A stretch of DNA of 48,429 bases from Stentor coeruleus (Eukaryota > Ciliophora > Heterotrichea > Heterotrichida > Stentoridae), in the NCBI GenBank assembly GCA_001970955.1, contig MPUH01000520.1, positions 1 through 48,429 of the forward strand, in the 5' to 3' direction. The notes under the pieces are model-generated. The model was given only the letters and a program-made list of their open reading frames with translations, searched no databases and was not told where the DNA came from. Below are positions 1 to 9,074 of the stretch, one piece after another. Position 1 is the stretch's first letter, and each line of letters starts with the position of its first letter. The translations under genes and the position numbers were made by a program.

Positions 1-57
1 GATGTTGACCATAGGTATTTAAGAAAAGCTATGGAAAGAGAAGGATTGATAAGTTAA
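1..57 (+). CDS. C-terminal end of an unidentified protein, cut by the window edge
   Basis: The first 57 bases read in one frame as 18 residues, ending in RKAMEREGLIS, followed by TAA. The start lies outside the window. The composition (charged, with no biased repeats) is compatible with coding sequence, but the piece is too short to assign to a family. It could also be a relic or a chance frame. Confidence 0.35.
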   Translation, partial: DVDHRYLRKAMEREGLIS

Positions 58-635
58 ACATTTAAATAGTTTAAGTTTAAAAGGCTATGGCGACAGGAGA
101 AGTAGCTTTAGCCTTTCGGCATATTGATAATCTGTTGCCAGAATTAATCAATTGAGTTTTAGAATTTATCATTTTCTTTTATTGCTTTTATAAAGAGCAT
201 AAGTATCTCCTCGACAAGAGCTTATTTTTATTAATTTAAAATTTTTAAATACTAGGCATTTTATTTAAAAATTTTCATGGGATTATAAATTTATATTTTG
301 TTTAATCAGAGTAAAAAAATATCTAAAAAACTTTAGTTTATGATCGAACTGAAAATTCAATTAAAATATTCATAATAGCCAAACATATTAATATCATAAT
401 TCATTCAATAGTTAAATTTATCAGGAAATCCTTATATACTCATAAAAACTACAAAATTACACAACACTTATATACTTATAAAAACTACAAAATTACACAA
501 CACTAGGAAAAGCAAATCCTCTAATACTTATCATCTGATCAAAAGATATTATTATATAATTAAAGTCCTCTTATAAGCAATTCTATGATTATTCAATTTT
601 ATTAGTATGCATCAAATATCATGTAAAATAATTTA
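58..635. other. Intergenic region, AT-rich
   Basis: About 580 bases with no supported gene. It holds a small imperfect hairpin (8-bp arms at 80-87 and 109-116) just after the stop of the partial gene, and a 36-bp tandem duplication at 431-502. The region separates the 3' ends of two convergent genes, so no promoter is required here. Confidence 0.5.
431..502. repeat. 36-bp tandem duplication, two copies
   Basis: Positions 431-466 and 467-502 are identical except for one base (C/T at the eleventh position). The two copies directly abut. It may be real slippage or an unmerged assembly overlap like those seen at the N positions elsewhere in this window. Confidence 0.9.
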
Positions 636-2660
636 TTATCTTGATATCTCTAAGCCTACAGGTTTAATTTCATCAGACTTGCAAGCATCAAAAGCTATAT
701 TCCCTCTAACAATAACTTTATGGATTTTCCCTAAAAGATCCATTGACATAAAAGGACATGTTGTATTATAACTATATTTTGTATCAAGGAAATACTTAAT
801 TTTCGGGTTCCATAATATTAAATCAGCATATCTTCCTTTTTCGATTTTCCCTCTTTTATTGTCTATTCCTAAAATTTTAGCTGGGTGTAAGCTTAACCAT
901 TTTGCCAGCCTTACAATATAATGTTCTAATTGGTCATGATGATTTACTGGAACATTTAATATATGCCATATAGAGCTTAAAGTACATCCAATACTTGATA
1001 TTCCGCTTAAACTTTGCTGAAAATTACCAGAAAGCTTATTTGTTGGGTCTAATGATATATGCTGTGAACATATACAGTCAATACCTTTCATTTTTAATAA
1101 GTCCCATAAAAGGTTACAGTTACCACAGTTACGAATAGGAGGAGAATTTTTAAATCTAGTATCACCAATTTTTATAAGTGAACTATTGAAGTAAAGCTGA
1201 ACAGCAGCTATTTCGCAACTGAGGTTTTGGCATTTACTTCGGAATTGCCGAACCCGATTTATAGCTGCGGCTGAAGAGAGGTTTGAAAAGTGGATTTTTG
1301 AATCAGCTCCAACCAATTCCAAAACTTTTTCAACTCCTAATATTTCCCAATGTTCAGGACAATTCGCTAAATAATATGTATAATCTTTAGTCACATCAGG
1401 CTTTGTATCTACTTTAATTTGTATAGGAGCAGGTCTAAGACTCCTCCTTCTTTGTGGTGAAGATCCTTCAGTCTCTGATCTTTCAGGGATATAAACAAGC
1501 TGAGGACTCTCTTCAGAAAGGCTAATCGAAGACATAGATGATGATTTTTTGGGTATCTCAATATTCAAAAATGATGTCTGACCAGCAAAACTATATGTGA
1601 ATTTTTCAGCTAAACATAAATCTTCAATATTGTTTTGGCTAGCTTTAATCCTAACATCTAAATCAGTATAAATATCATGCGAACTTCTTCTTGATTTGTT
1701 TGATGGCATTGGGAGTTTTGGGGTTTTTTCTTTTTTTTCTTTTTTTTCATCTTCTTCAGTAATGACAATCCCAGGGGCAAAACGATTAAAGTTCGGTTTT
1801 TCAGTCTTTTCATCAGAAATTGACCTTTGATGATATATTATGCTTTTAATATCTTCTGCTTGTAATGAGGAACTTTTTATTGGGACTTCATCGTCATCAT
1901 AATAATCATCTTCATCATCTTCTGAGATTGGAGTTTGAGAATCTTCACTTTCCTCGCTATTTGAAAGTTTGTCCATGGATTCAGGAAATGCTGCAGCAAA
2001 TACGGTACTTCCTGAACTTATGATATCAGCTTTATTTCGATCTTCAAGTTTTTCTAGACGTAAAGGTGAAGCCATATACAACATCCTAGGGTCAGGTAAA
2101 GTGGGATCAATTATTAAAGGTAACCCTGTTCTTTTTGCCGCATTAATAACATAGTCTAAATTTGCAATAGACTTAATACTATTAGCAGGAGGAAATAAAT
2201 ATCCTTTCAATGCGCAAACACTATTTCCTATTTGATCAAACAAAGTATTTTCATCCACAATCTGGACATGAGCAACGTCACAATAAAGTTCAGTCATTAA
2301 AGGCTGTGAATAATGATGCCCTGATTCAACATAAACAAGAGTTACTCCACCTTTAACCGCTTCTTGGGTAAGTTTATCATATGTATCACACTCAATTCTT
2401 GTATTTATATCTATAATCCCTGGTGAAATATACAAATCAGTGTAATCTTGAAGAGTCCAATCATGAAGAAGTTCCTGCATGTGCATAAAAGTGTCATTTC
2501 TTCCAATAAGAATCACATCCTGGATTATTTCATTTTCAATCAAAATCACCCCAGCCTGAGGATGCCTTGGCTTTGTGTCCATATATTCACTAAGAACAAT
2601 ATGCTTACTATAAATTCCAAATCTCACCATATCTTTTATTATTAAAAGAATCATAAGCAT
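636..2660 (-). CDS. Allantoinase/dihydropyrimidinase-like amidohydrolase, probable pseudoenzyme with a disordered insert
   Basis: The ends of this 674-residue protein follow the cyclic amidohydrolase (allantoinase, dihydroorotase, dihydropyrimidinase) fold. Around residues 79-110 it has ISPGIIDINTR...GGVTLVY. At 147-157 there is ALKGYL, which carries the equivalent of the metal-bridging Lys. From about 460 there is HFSNLSSAAAINRVR, then NSPPIRN, and near the C-terminus GKIEKGRYADLILWNP. The metal ligands look lost: the family's HxH after PG-x-D reads NTR, the later His region reads LIIDPT, and the Asp of the S-D-H-S loop reads Q. Residues about 225-430 form an acidic, Ser-rich, low-complexity insert. 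Met1, Met3 or Met11 could be the start; Met11 fits the family's N-terminus best. The gene is divergent from the ARL8-like gene, 72 bp away. The family assignment is good. Loss of catalysis is inferred from the missing ligands, as in the CRMP scaffold proteins of animals. Confidence 0.75.
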   Translation of the reverse strand: MLMILLIIKDMVRFGIYSKHIVLSEYMDTKPRHPQAGVILIENEIIQDVILIGRNDTFMHMQELLHDWTLQDYTDLYISPGIIDINTRIECDTYDKLTQEAVKGGVTLVYVESGHHYSQPLMTELYCDVAHVQIVDENTLFDQIGNSVCALKGYLFPPANSIKSIANLDYVINAAKRTGLPLIIDPTLPDPRMLYMASPLRLEKLEDRNKADIISSGSTVFAAAFPESMDKLSNSEESEDSQTPISEDDEDDYYDDDEVPIKSSSLQAEDIKSIIYHQRSISDEKTEKPNFNRFAPGIVITEEDEKKEKKEKTPKLPMPSNKSRRSSHDIYTDLDVRIKASQNNIEDLCLAEKFTYSFAGQTSFLNIEIPKKSSSMSSISLSEESPQLVYIPERSETEGSSPQRRRSLRPAPIQIKVDTKPDVTKDYTYYLANCPEHWEILGVEKVLELVGADSKIHFSNLSSAAAINRVRQFRSKCQNLSCEIAAVQLYFNSSLIKIGDTRFKNSPPIRNCGNCNLLWDLLKMKGIDCICSQHISLDPTNKLSGNFQQSLSGISSIGCTLSSIWHILNVPVNHHDQLEHYIVRLAKWLSLHPAKILGIDNKRGKIEKGRYADLILWNPKIKYFLDTKYSYNTTCPFMSMDLLGKIHKVIVRGNIAFDACKSDEIKPVGLEISR

Positions 2661-2732
2661 GCTAGCAACGCGTTGGAAAAATCTTAGAAAATCCTTTTTA
2701 GTTTAAGTTTTAGCAGAGTTTTACTATAAAAA

Positions 2733-3266
2733 ATGGGATCACTTCTGGCTAAAGTACGATCATTATTTGCTAAGAAGATGGAAATGGTCATTGTAGGATT
2801 GGAAAACTCAGGAAAGACAACTTTTATGAACTTCTTGTCTGAAGGAAGTCCTGGAGAGTCTGTCCCGACTATTGGCTTAAATGTTAAAACTGTGAATAAA
2901 GGGAATTTAATAATAAAGGTTTGGGATCTTGGAGGACAAGTGCAATATAGGACTGAATGGGGAAGATATGCCCGAGGTACGAATGTTATTATTTTTGTTG
3001 TAGATGCTTCAGCTATTGATTTGATATCATATTCAAGAAAAGAGCTACATTCAATGCTTGAAGATAGAGATCTTGCTGGAATACCCTTGCTTGTTCTTGC
3101 TAATAAAATTGATTTAAACCCTCACCTCACAGAGCCAGAAATCATAAAAGGACTTAATTTAGACTATGTTATTGACAATTCTTGGCTGGTGATTTCTATT
3201 AGTTCGCTACGTGGGACTAACATAGAGAGAGTAGTAGATTGGTTGTTAAATTTAGAGAAGAGATAA
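2733..3266 (+). CDS. ARL8: ARL8-like small GTPase (Arf family)
   Basis: This 177-residue Arf-family GTPase has all the nucleotide motifs: GLENSGKT (P-loop), VPTIGLNV (switch I with its Thr), VWDLGGQ (switch II with the catalytic Gln) and ANKID (G4). Length and the sequence around KGNLIIKVWDLGGQ fit ARL8 better than ARF1. ARL8 proteins sit on lysosomes and link them to kinesin. Unlike animal ARL8, whose N-terminus is acetylated, this one begins MGSLLAK, so Gly2 could be myristoylated as in classical Arfs. It is transcribed divergently from the allantoinase-like gene across 72 bp. The Arf family is certain; the ARL8 subfamily is likely. Confidence 0.85.
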   Translation: MGSLLAKVRSLFAKKMEMVIVGLENSGKTTFMNFLSEGSPGESVPTIGLNVKTVNKGNLIIKVWDLGGQVQYRTEWGRYARGTNVIIFVVDASAIDLISYSRKELHSMLEDRDLAGIPLLVLANKIDLNPHLTEPEIIKGLNLDYVIDNSWLVISISSLRGTNIERVVDWLLNLEKR

Positions 3267-4066
3267 ATTATCTTATTGGTCTTTTATGATAAATAATTTT
3301 TACTACCTTTATATATTTATTTCTGGTATGTGTGAGACGATAATTACCTTTTTCATGAAACTTAAATTCTTATACTTACTTTTTATAAAATTCAGAAACG
3401 GGCTTTATCATCTCTGATATCAGTGATTTTAACCTGATAGTGACTTAAGCTTATTAAAGAACTTGAGTAAATATTTCTTTATAAATTTTTAATAAAATCA
3501 TTCAGTACTGGTGAAATCAATACTCTTGACGATTCCTAAGCATATTGTTAATTATTATATCAGACTTGGCTAAATAGTGATTATGGTACATATTTGCTAA
3601 AATACATATAAAATGTAAGGAGATAACTAAAGTGAAATTAAATGCTTTGGTGACTTTTTTTGGATTATGAATTTAAGGTCAGTGAAAAGTCTGGATGATT
3701 AATTTTTTTAGTGTATGGAGTACTAGAAGGGAGACAAATGTGCTGATTTTGTTGTATGACTTTGTTTTTAAGAAAAAATGAAAATAGATTATAATATGAA
3801 GCCTAGAGTTTTATTATGGACTACTATTAAGCCTATTTTATTAGGAATTTAGGTTTAAGAATTATTGAAGTTGAGATAGATGAGAGGATTTAAGTTTAAA
3901 TTATAATGTTTGGATTAGCTTTAGAGATTCTGTATAAGATAATTTTTATATGAAAATTACTATAAAGTATTCGCTCATTTTATAATAGTAAGCAATTTAT
4001 GAATGAAATACTTTATACCCAAAATTTTATTTCTAAAGATAACTAATTTAATCAATTCCTTCTGCA
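3267..4066. other. Intergenic region, AT-rich
   Basis: About 800 bases between two convergent genes. There is no ORF with protein-like composition on either strand, no tRNA-like element and no obvious repeat. Short ATG frames near 3778 end within about 25 codons. Confidence 0.6.
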
Positions 4067-4921
4067 TTATCCACCACCACATCCTCCTCCACATCCTCCT
4101 CCACATCCTCCTCCACATCCTCCTCCACATCCTCCTCCACATCCTCCTCCTCCACCTCCTCCACATCCTCCTCCACCTCCTCCGCATCCTCCTCCACCTC
4201 CTCCTCCGCATCCTCCTCCACCACCTCCTCCAGCATCAAAACCACCTCCTCCAGCATCAAAACCTCCACCCCCAGCATCAAAACCTCCTCCTCCAACATC
4301 AAAACCTCCTCCTCCAACATCAAAACCTCCTCCAACATCAAAACTTCCTCCAACATCTAAACCTCCTCCAATATCTAAACCTCCTCCAACATCAAAGCCT
4401 CCTCCAACATCAGAGCCTCCACCCCCAATATCTATTCCTTCACCTCCAGCATCAAATTCTCCACTATCAATTCCTGGAGAATCTAAATCACCTTTTCCAG
4501 CATCATTTCCAAAAACCTCATTATCTTCAGAATCCCTATTAAAATCATCACTTTGTTGGCTTCCAGATTTTGAATCAATTATACTAGCATCACTGATACT
4601 TTGTGAACTAGAATGTAAGCCTATATTAACAGGATCATATGGAATGTTTTCAGATGGTTTTTCGATTTGGACTTTTTTGTCAACACATTCACTATCACTA
4701 GAATCACTTTTTCCAATTATTATTTTAGGTGCTTTTAAAGGTTGTGCTGTTACTTGTTTTTCATTGGTTATTTTAAAAGGTTCTAGTTTAACTTTTCCAT
4801 TTGGTTGAATAATATCAGGATTTAGATAGCCTTGGGAATTAGAAGGGTAGTTGCCTTTACTAGAATGATTAGTTTCTTGATGTTTCTTTTTAGAGTGTTT
4901 TTGAGAGCAGCATTGACCCAT
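4067..4921 (-). CDS. Acylated protein with Gly-rich FDVGGG and CGGG repeat tail
   Basis: The 284-residue protein begins MGQCCSQK, a consensus for N-myristoylation at Gly2 with adjacent palmitoylation sites (Cys4, Cys5), so the N-terminus is probably membrane-anchored. A basic segment (KKKHQ) and a Ser/Asp-rich middle section follow. From about residue 160 the chain becomes tandem repeats: first FDVGGG or LDIGGG units, then GGGGFDAGGG units, and finally 4-residue CGGG units running to the stop codon. The Cys residues sit at regular spacing, which could allow disulfide cross-linking, metal binding or further acylation; none of these can be decided from sequence. I recognise no family. The long opposite-strand ORFs here are mirror images of the repeat. 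Confidence 0.7.
   Translation of the reverse strand: MGQCCSQKHSKKKHQETNHSSKGNYPSNSQGYLNPDIIQPNGKVKLEPFKITNEKQVTAQPLKAPKIIIGKSDSSDSECVDKKVQIEKPSENIPYDPVNIGLHSSSQSISDASIIDSKSGSQQSDDFNRDSEDNEVFGNDAGKGDLDSPGIDSGEFDAGGEGIDIGGGGSDVGGGFDVGGGLDIGGGLDVGGSFDVGGGFDVGGGGFDVGGGGFDAGGGGFDAGGGGFDAGGGGGGGCGGGGGGGCGGGGGGCGGGGGGGCGGGCGGGCGGGCGGGCGGGCGGG
4070..4445. repeat. Coding minisatellite (12-nt and 18-27-nt units)
   Basis: On the plus strand, units of the form CATCCTCCTCCA repeat about every 12 nt from 4077 to about 4220. They grade into longer units carrying CATCAAAACCTCC until about 4445. The repeat encodes the CGGG and FDVGGG arrays of the overlapping minus-strand gene. Unit number is likely to vary between alleles and is vulnerable to assembly collapse. 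Confidence 0.9.
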
Positions 4922-5770
4922 TTATATCTGATATACTAGATGAATTCATTAAATATGAAAGTGAGCTAATGCATAGTGAAAATATATCATTAAATATTAA
5001 AGTGAGCTAATGCATAGTGAAAATATATCATTAAAATTATAAAATAGGTTGCATAGTATGTTATGAGCAAGGATCATAAGAGTTTAGGTAGAGCATCTAA
5101 ACCATCTTCTATACTTCCATTATCATTTTCATTAACCTGATCATCCTCAGATCATTATTAAAATTATAACTTTATAAACTTATCAATGCTTTTTTTAGTA
5201 AAAACCTTAAATCGCTTTATTCCATAAATCCTATAAATTATATAAACAAATCCAAAAAATTATATGCCTTATAAATTCATATAATCTATCAAAATACATC
5301 AAATCCAAAAAACTTCTATTTACAATTTAATGACTATAAATCATATATTAACGAATCATACTGAAATAACTAAGCATTCACAACATGGTTTTATATCATA
5401 AATTCCATAAGTTTTTATTCATAAACATAAGCTTATCTTTAGTTCAATCTATCATAATATAAGAGCAGAATAAAAATTTTTGGCTTTGCTTGAAGTTATT
5501 ATAAAAGAGAATTAAGTTTGAAATAAAAGTGTCTTAGTTAATTAGATGTATTATTTATAAAGCTTATGTGTAAAAAAATTGTGTCTGAATGTGTTGTCAA
5601 ATATTCTGATTTTGTTATGTGAAAGTTTTCAATGTTGAAACCTTAGATTATTCCTGGGCTTCCAAGACTGACATCATAAAATTCAGACTCACATCTTGGT
5701 TTTTCACCGACTATCACTTAAAAATCTTCATAAAAATTACCTTTTCTAAAAACTATAACTTATTATAAGA
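4922..5770. other. Intergenic region with a possible coding relic
   Basis: About 850 bases upstream of the acylated repeat gene. It contains a 41-bp tandem repeat at 4947-5028. On the minus strand at about 5074-5150 there is a short acidic frame (DDQVNENDNGSIEDG...) ending in TGA that looks like the C-terminus of a lost gene. Nothing else is recognisable. Confidence 0.45.
4947..5028. repeat. 41-bp tandem repeat, two copies plus a partial third
   Basis: 4947-4987 and 4988-5028 differ at one base (G/T). The first bases of a third copy follow. The repeat lies just upstream of the start of the minus-strand repeat protein, so it sits in that gene's promoter or 5' leader region. Confidence 0.85.
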
Positions 5771-6469
5771 TTAATCATAAGTAAGGAATATACTTTCTCT
5801 CCTTCTAGGTTTTTCCTTTGGATGTATTCTATTTTGTTTTACCAGGTGGCTATGTGCTTCATTAAGTCTTTTATGAAATTCATCATAATTCGCTTTTTGA
5901 TTACATTCTAAAGCCTGACTAGTAATTAATTTAGCAAGCACAGTCCTTTTTTTAAGCAATTGTGTTGCTATCTTAAAAATCCTTCTTGATTTTTTATTTT
6001 CTTCCAAAATCTGTTTGCACGAGTCTTCAAGAAAATTATGACAGCTTTCTTGTTTTCTTTGGTCTGAAAGTTTTTTTTCAGTCTTTTCTTCCATATCTCC
6101 TGGCTTAGCATGTATTTCTATTTGATTAAAAAGCTTAGTCGATTTGTCTTTAATTTTATTATAAGTGTATACCTTTTGTGTCAATTTTTTTATAACATCA
6201 GCTGGTGTTGATAGAAACTGTGCAGGTAAAAGCCTAGATCTATATAATTTTGATAAACCCTCTCTAGTAGTCGACATAGTAACCATAGAATCAATAGGAC
6301 TAAGCTTTTCCAAATACGTACTCCTACTTGACACCACAACTTTTTCAGGACTATTTTTCTTTATTATCCTTACTTTTTCTCTAGCTCTCTGCTCAATCTT
6401 ATAATCAATAGTCCTTGTTTTTTTCAGCGAATAGACTGTTTCCAGCATCCTAGTAACCTGATTGTTCAT
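5771..6469 (-). CDS. Uncharacterised basic coiled-coil protein
   Basis: An open frame of 232 residues from ATG to TAA, rich in Lys, Arg and Glu. Helical, charged stretches cover roughly residues 90-190. The end is basic (HPKEKPRRRES). There are no membrane segments, signal peptide or recognised catalytic motif. It is followed upstream on the same strand by another uncharacterised gene 75 bp away, so the two are head-to-tail. Coding status is supported by its length, composition and clean ends. Function is unknown; a cytoskeletal or cortical protein is one possibility. Confidence 0.6.
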   Translation of the reverse strand: MNNQVTRMLETVYSLKKTRTIDYKIEQRAREKVRIIKKNSPEKVVVSSRSTYLEKLSPIDSMVTMSTTREGLSKLYRSRLLPAQFLSTPADVIKKLTQKVYTYNKIKDKSTKLFNQIEIHAKPGDMEEKTEKKLSDQRKQESCHNFLEDSCKQILEENKKSRRIFKIATQLLKKRTVLAKLITSQALECNQKANYDEFHKRLNEAHSHLVKQNRIHPKEKPRRRESIFLTYD

Positions 6470-6544
6470 ATATTTTATTATTCATTCCCATAAGCATGAA
6501 TAATATCATCACTAAAGTGTATCTTATGCTAATCTCCAAGACAA

Positions 6545-7642
6545 TTAAAATAAATTATTAGAGTAAACCACTGTAGACGAGTGTGTGGAATTCGCTACAA
6601 CTCCTCTTTTTTCAAGAACTTTCAATTGTTCTTTGAGTTTATTAGTAAGCTCTTTTGTTTCAAGAAGAAGTTTTTTTAGCTCTTCTTGTCTTGTTTTTTT
6701 ATTGACCTTTCCTGGATTCTTAACTCCTTCTTCAGCATGTGTGGGTAAATTAATCGCTGGCTTTTGTTTTCTTTTAAGTTTCCTCCATTCTCTTAAAAAA
6801 CAGTCTAAAGTTATCTCATCAACAAAATGGTCGTTCATATACACATGGCATTTAGTTGTCCCATCTTCTTTTTTCACCGCCCGATATGTTGTTGGCATTT
6901 CAAGTGCCTGTGCAATTTCATTAGCTTCTCCCATTTTGTGTAAACATTCATATTCGAATTCTTTTTTACATCTGTCAACAGTTAGGGCAATTTCTTTATC
7001 AGCGTTTTCGATTTTAGCTTTGGATTCAGTTAAGTAATTTTTTTTAGCTTTGAGAAGATTAGCTACTGAAGCTGTTGCTGGACGTAAGGATTTGGTACTT
7101 GCAGAACCTGACCTTGCTGTTCCTGTTATTGGTCTGAAGGTCTTAGCGCTTTTTTGTCGAGTTTTCATTATAGGGTCTTTTAGTAGTTTTTCAGCTTCTT
7201 CTTTGAGTTTGGCCTGATCTGTGTCTATTACATCCTCTTCTTCTTCAGGGATTATTTTTGCATATAAGTCAGTCATTCTAATTACTCCTATTTTTGAATT
7301 TCCGTTATCTTTGAATAAAATACCCACTTCATCATCACTAAGTTCTAATCCAAGATCATTAAAAGTGTTTTTAAATTTATCAAAAGTTGGATACTCACCA
7401 AGTCTTGAAGAAATTTGAAATTTAGATATTTTCATTGCTGATAAATAAGTTGAGATTTTCGCATATATATGAAATGGTAAGAGAAATTGGATTCGATCAT
7501 GCTCATCACGGAACCTTGATGCAGTTTCAGGTCTTGAAGATGAACCAGGTCTTGAGTTTTTATGAATATTATACGATTCTTTCATTTTTGATTCGAATTC
7601 ATCATCAGAATCATTGTCTTCTTGAAAATCAGTACCTTCCAT
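6545..7642 (-). CDS. Uncharacterised protein with an EF-hand-like segment and C-terminal coiled coil
   Basis: 365 residues. An acidic N-terminus (residues 1-20) is followed by a Ser/Arg/Pro-rich patch (SRPGSSSRPETASR). Residues about 85-131 resemble an EF-hand pair without good calcium loops (FDKFKNTFNDLGLELSDDEVG, then DNGNSKIGVIRMTDLYAKI). A second low-complexity patch (RPITGTARSGSAS) lies near 170. The C-terminus has a Lys-rich coiled coil (about 305-350). This arrangement is common among ciliate axonemal or cortical proteins, but no named family is recognised. The gene is divergent from the acyl-carrier-like gene, with 148 bp between the two starts. Confidence 0.6.
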   Translation of the reverse strand: MEGTDFQEDNDSDDEFESKMKESYNIHKNSRPGSSSRPETASRFRDEHDRIQFLLPFHIYAKISTYLSAMKISKFQISSRLGEYPTFDKFKNTFNDLGLELSDDEVGILFKDNGNSKIGVIRMTDLYAKIIPEEEEDVIDTDQAKLKEEAEKLLKDPIMKTRQKSAKTFRPITGTARSGSASTKSLRPATASVANLLKAKKNYLTESKAKIENADKEIALTVDRCKKEFEYECLHKMGEANEIAQALEMPTTYRAVKKEDGTTKCHVYMNDHFVDEITLDCFLREWRKLKRKQKPAINLPTHAEEGVKNPGKVNKKTRQEELKKLLLETKELTNKLKEQLKVLEKRGVVANSTHSSTVVYSNNLF

Positions 7643-7790
7643 TTATATATATTTTTTTTTTTTTAAGAAAATACTAAGTTGATTAAGATAAGACAAAGTT
7701 TGTGTAAAGTTTTGTATAGCCGAAAAGTGTTATAAAATATCTAAATACAAAATAAGAGTTATAATTTGCTTTGGGCCTATAGGATTTTAT

Positions 7791-8120
7791 ATGGTAAATG
7801 TGGCTGATATAATGTTTTTAGCTAAGAGACTTGTCAGATTTATTATAACAAGGGAAGAAACTGAAAAGGCACTTATTGAAATTGTTAAAAGATATGTGCC
7901 GAATGAAATCAACCTGAAAGCAAAATACGATGAGTTGGGCTTAGATGAGTTTCAAAGACTTGAAGTTATAACACAACTTGAGTTATATATGGAAGCAGAT
8001 TTACACCCAGATGAAGCTATAATGTTAGAGGACTTAGATTCAACTATTAATGCTGTTGTGGAAAATGTGAACTTCCCAGAAAAAAGAAAGGAATTTAATC
8101 CAAATAGTTTCTTAGGTTAG
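7791..8120 (+). CDS. Acyl-carrier-protein-like protein lacking the phosphopantetheine serine
   Basis: 109 residues matching the acyl carrier fold. The helix-II region reads ELGLDEFQRLEVITQLELYME, and an acidic helix follows with DLDSTINAVVENV. In acyl carrier proteins the sequence is G-x-D-S-L; here residues 52-54 are D-E-F, so Glu53 replaces the serine that carries 4'-phosphopantetheine. It therefore probably cannot be a classical acyl carrier. Mitochondrial ACPs also serve as structural subunits of respiratory complex I and of LYR-protein complexes, and a structural role of that kind is the best guess. The N-terminal segment (AKRLVRFIITREE) is basic and helical and could help targeting. The stop is TAG. 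Family assignment is moderate to good. Confidence 0.7.
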   Translation: MVNVADIMFLAKRLVRFIITREETEKALIEIVKRYVPNEINLKAKYDELGLDEFQRLEVITQLELYMEADLHPDEAIMLEDLDSTINAVVENVNFPEKRKEFNPNSFLG

Positions 8121-8256
8121 GAGTAAGTAAAAAATGAAGTTTTTATTTGAGAGAATATTTAGTTTATGTAATATACTGATAAGACAGTCTTATATGATAA
8201 TTTTCCCTACAATTATCTGATTATAATTGATTTTCATAGTTTAAGATTAAAAGTCA

Positions 8257-9074
8257 GAGGACCTAATCCTATTTAAGACCGCCGAGGGAGAATCCGTAAA
8301 CTTCTCTTCAAAGACCTGGGACCAATTAAATTTAAGCCCTGAAATCCTCCATTCCATTGAGGTCAAAAACTGGATTACTCCAACGCTGATACAAGGAATT
8401 ACAATTTCTCTAATAATATCAGGTTAAAACCTCGCGGCTCAGGTAAAACTTATTTATTCATCATTGGCACTTTGTCTAGGATAGACAAAAATAATGTAAA
8501 TCTACAAACTATTTATGTAACTCATAGGGATACTGGCATTACTATTGGACAATGTGAAAAAGGTAGTGCAACACCTAAATGCCAAGTTTTGTGTCTAACT
8601 TTTGCGACTTTGAGAAATATTTCAAGAAACTTTAATTTTATAAAGTCTATTAAAATACTTATATATATTTCACAAAAGCAGGTTACAAAGTATCAATCAT
8701 TGCATCAGATATTTTCAAAGATAAAGAGCGCGATGCCATAATTGAAAAAGTATAAGATGGCCAAGTCAAAGTTCTTCTACTAACAGATGTTCTAAGCTGA
8801 GGTATAGACTTTTATTTAGTTCATGTTGTTATAAACATTAATCCTCCTCTTTGAAGAGATGATAATGAAAGAGGAGATGATCCAATGATTTATTTACATA
8901 GAATAAGAAGAATAGGTCGATATGGATGATGTGGTATATCAGTTAATATAGTAGAAGATAAGTTAAAATGCTTATATGGAAATTCAAGAATATTTCAACC
9001 ACAAAATTAAAAGTATCCAAATAGAAAAATTGTCTGAAGAAGTGCAAAAAGTAAATCCAGACTATGATATTTAG
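8257..9074 (+). pseudogene. Decayed DEAD-box RNA helicase of the DBP5/DDX19 type
   Basis: Pieces in different frames follow DBP5/DDX19 in order. First comes SSKTWDQLNLSPEIL (Q-motif region), then NLAAQ and GKTYLF (broken P-loop), then CQVLCLTFATLR (motif III region). Next is KAGYKVSIIASDIFKDKERD, then GIDF and VVININ (motif V region), YLHRI-x-R-I-GRYG (motif VI), and a C-terminal EIQEYFNHKIKSIQIEKLS ending in TAG at 9074. The DEAD box itself and much of RecA domain 1 are deleted. There are in-frame stops (TAA near 8425, TGA near 8797, 8852 and 8929) and frameshifts. DBP5 works in mRNA export at the nuclear pore; this copy cannot encode it. Its stop touches the stop of the next, convergent gene. 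Confidence 0.85.

Noticed and set aside
80-116. Hairpin with 8-bp arms after the first stop codon
   Set aside because: Too short and with too large a loop to claim as a terminator or RNA element; not a histone-type stem-loop.
3975-4542. Several long ORFs on both strands over the 4.0-4.5 kb repeat
   Set aside because: They are frame shadows of the CATCCTCCTCCA minisatellite (poly-HILL, EEVLML and RRMW strings). Only the minus-strand frame with MGQCC at its start has a sensible non-repeat half.
8472-8741. 89-residue plus-strand ORF
   Set aside because: It begins with TTG and is only the middle piece of the DBP5 pseudogene; its frame breaks on both sides.
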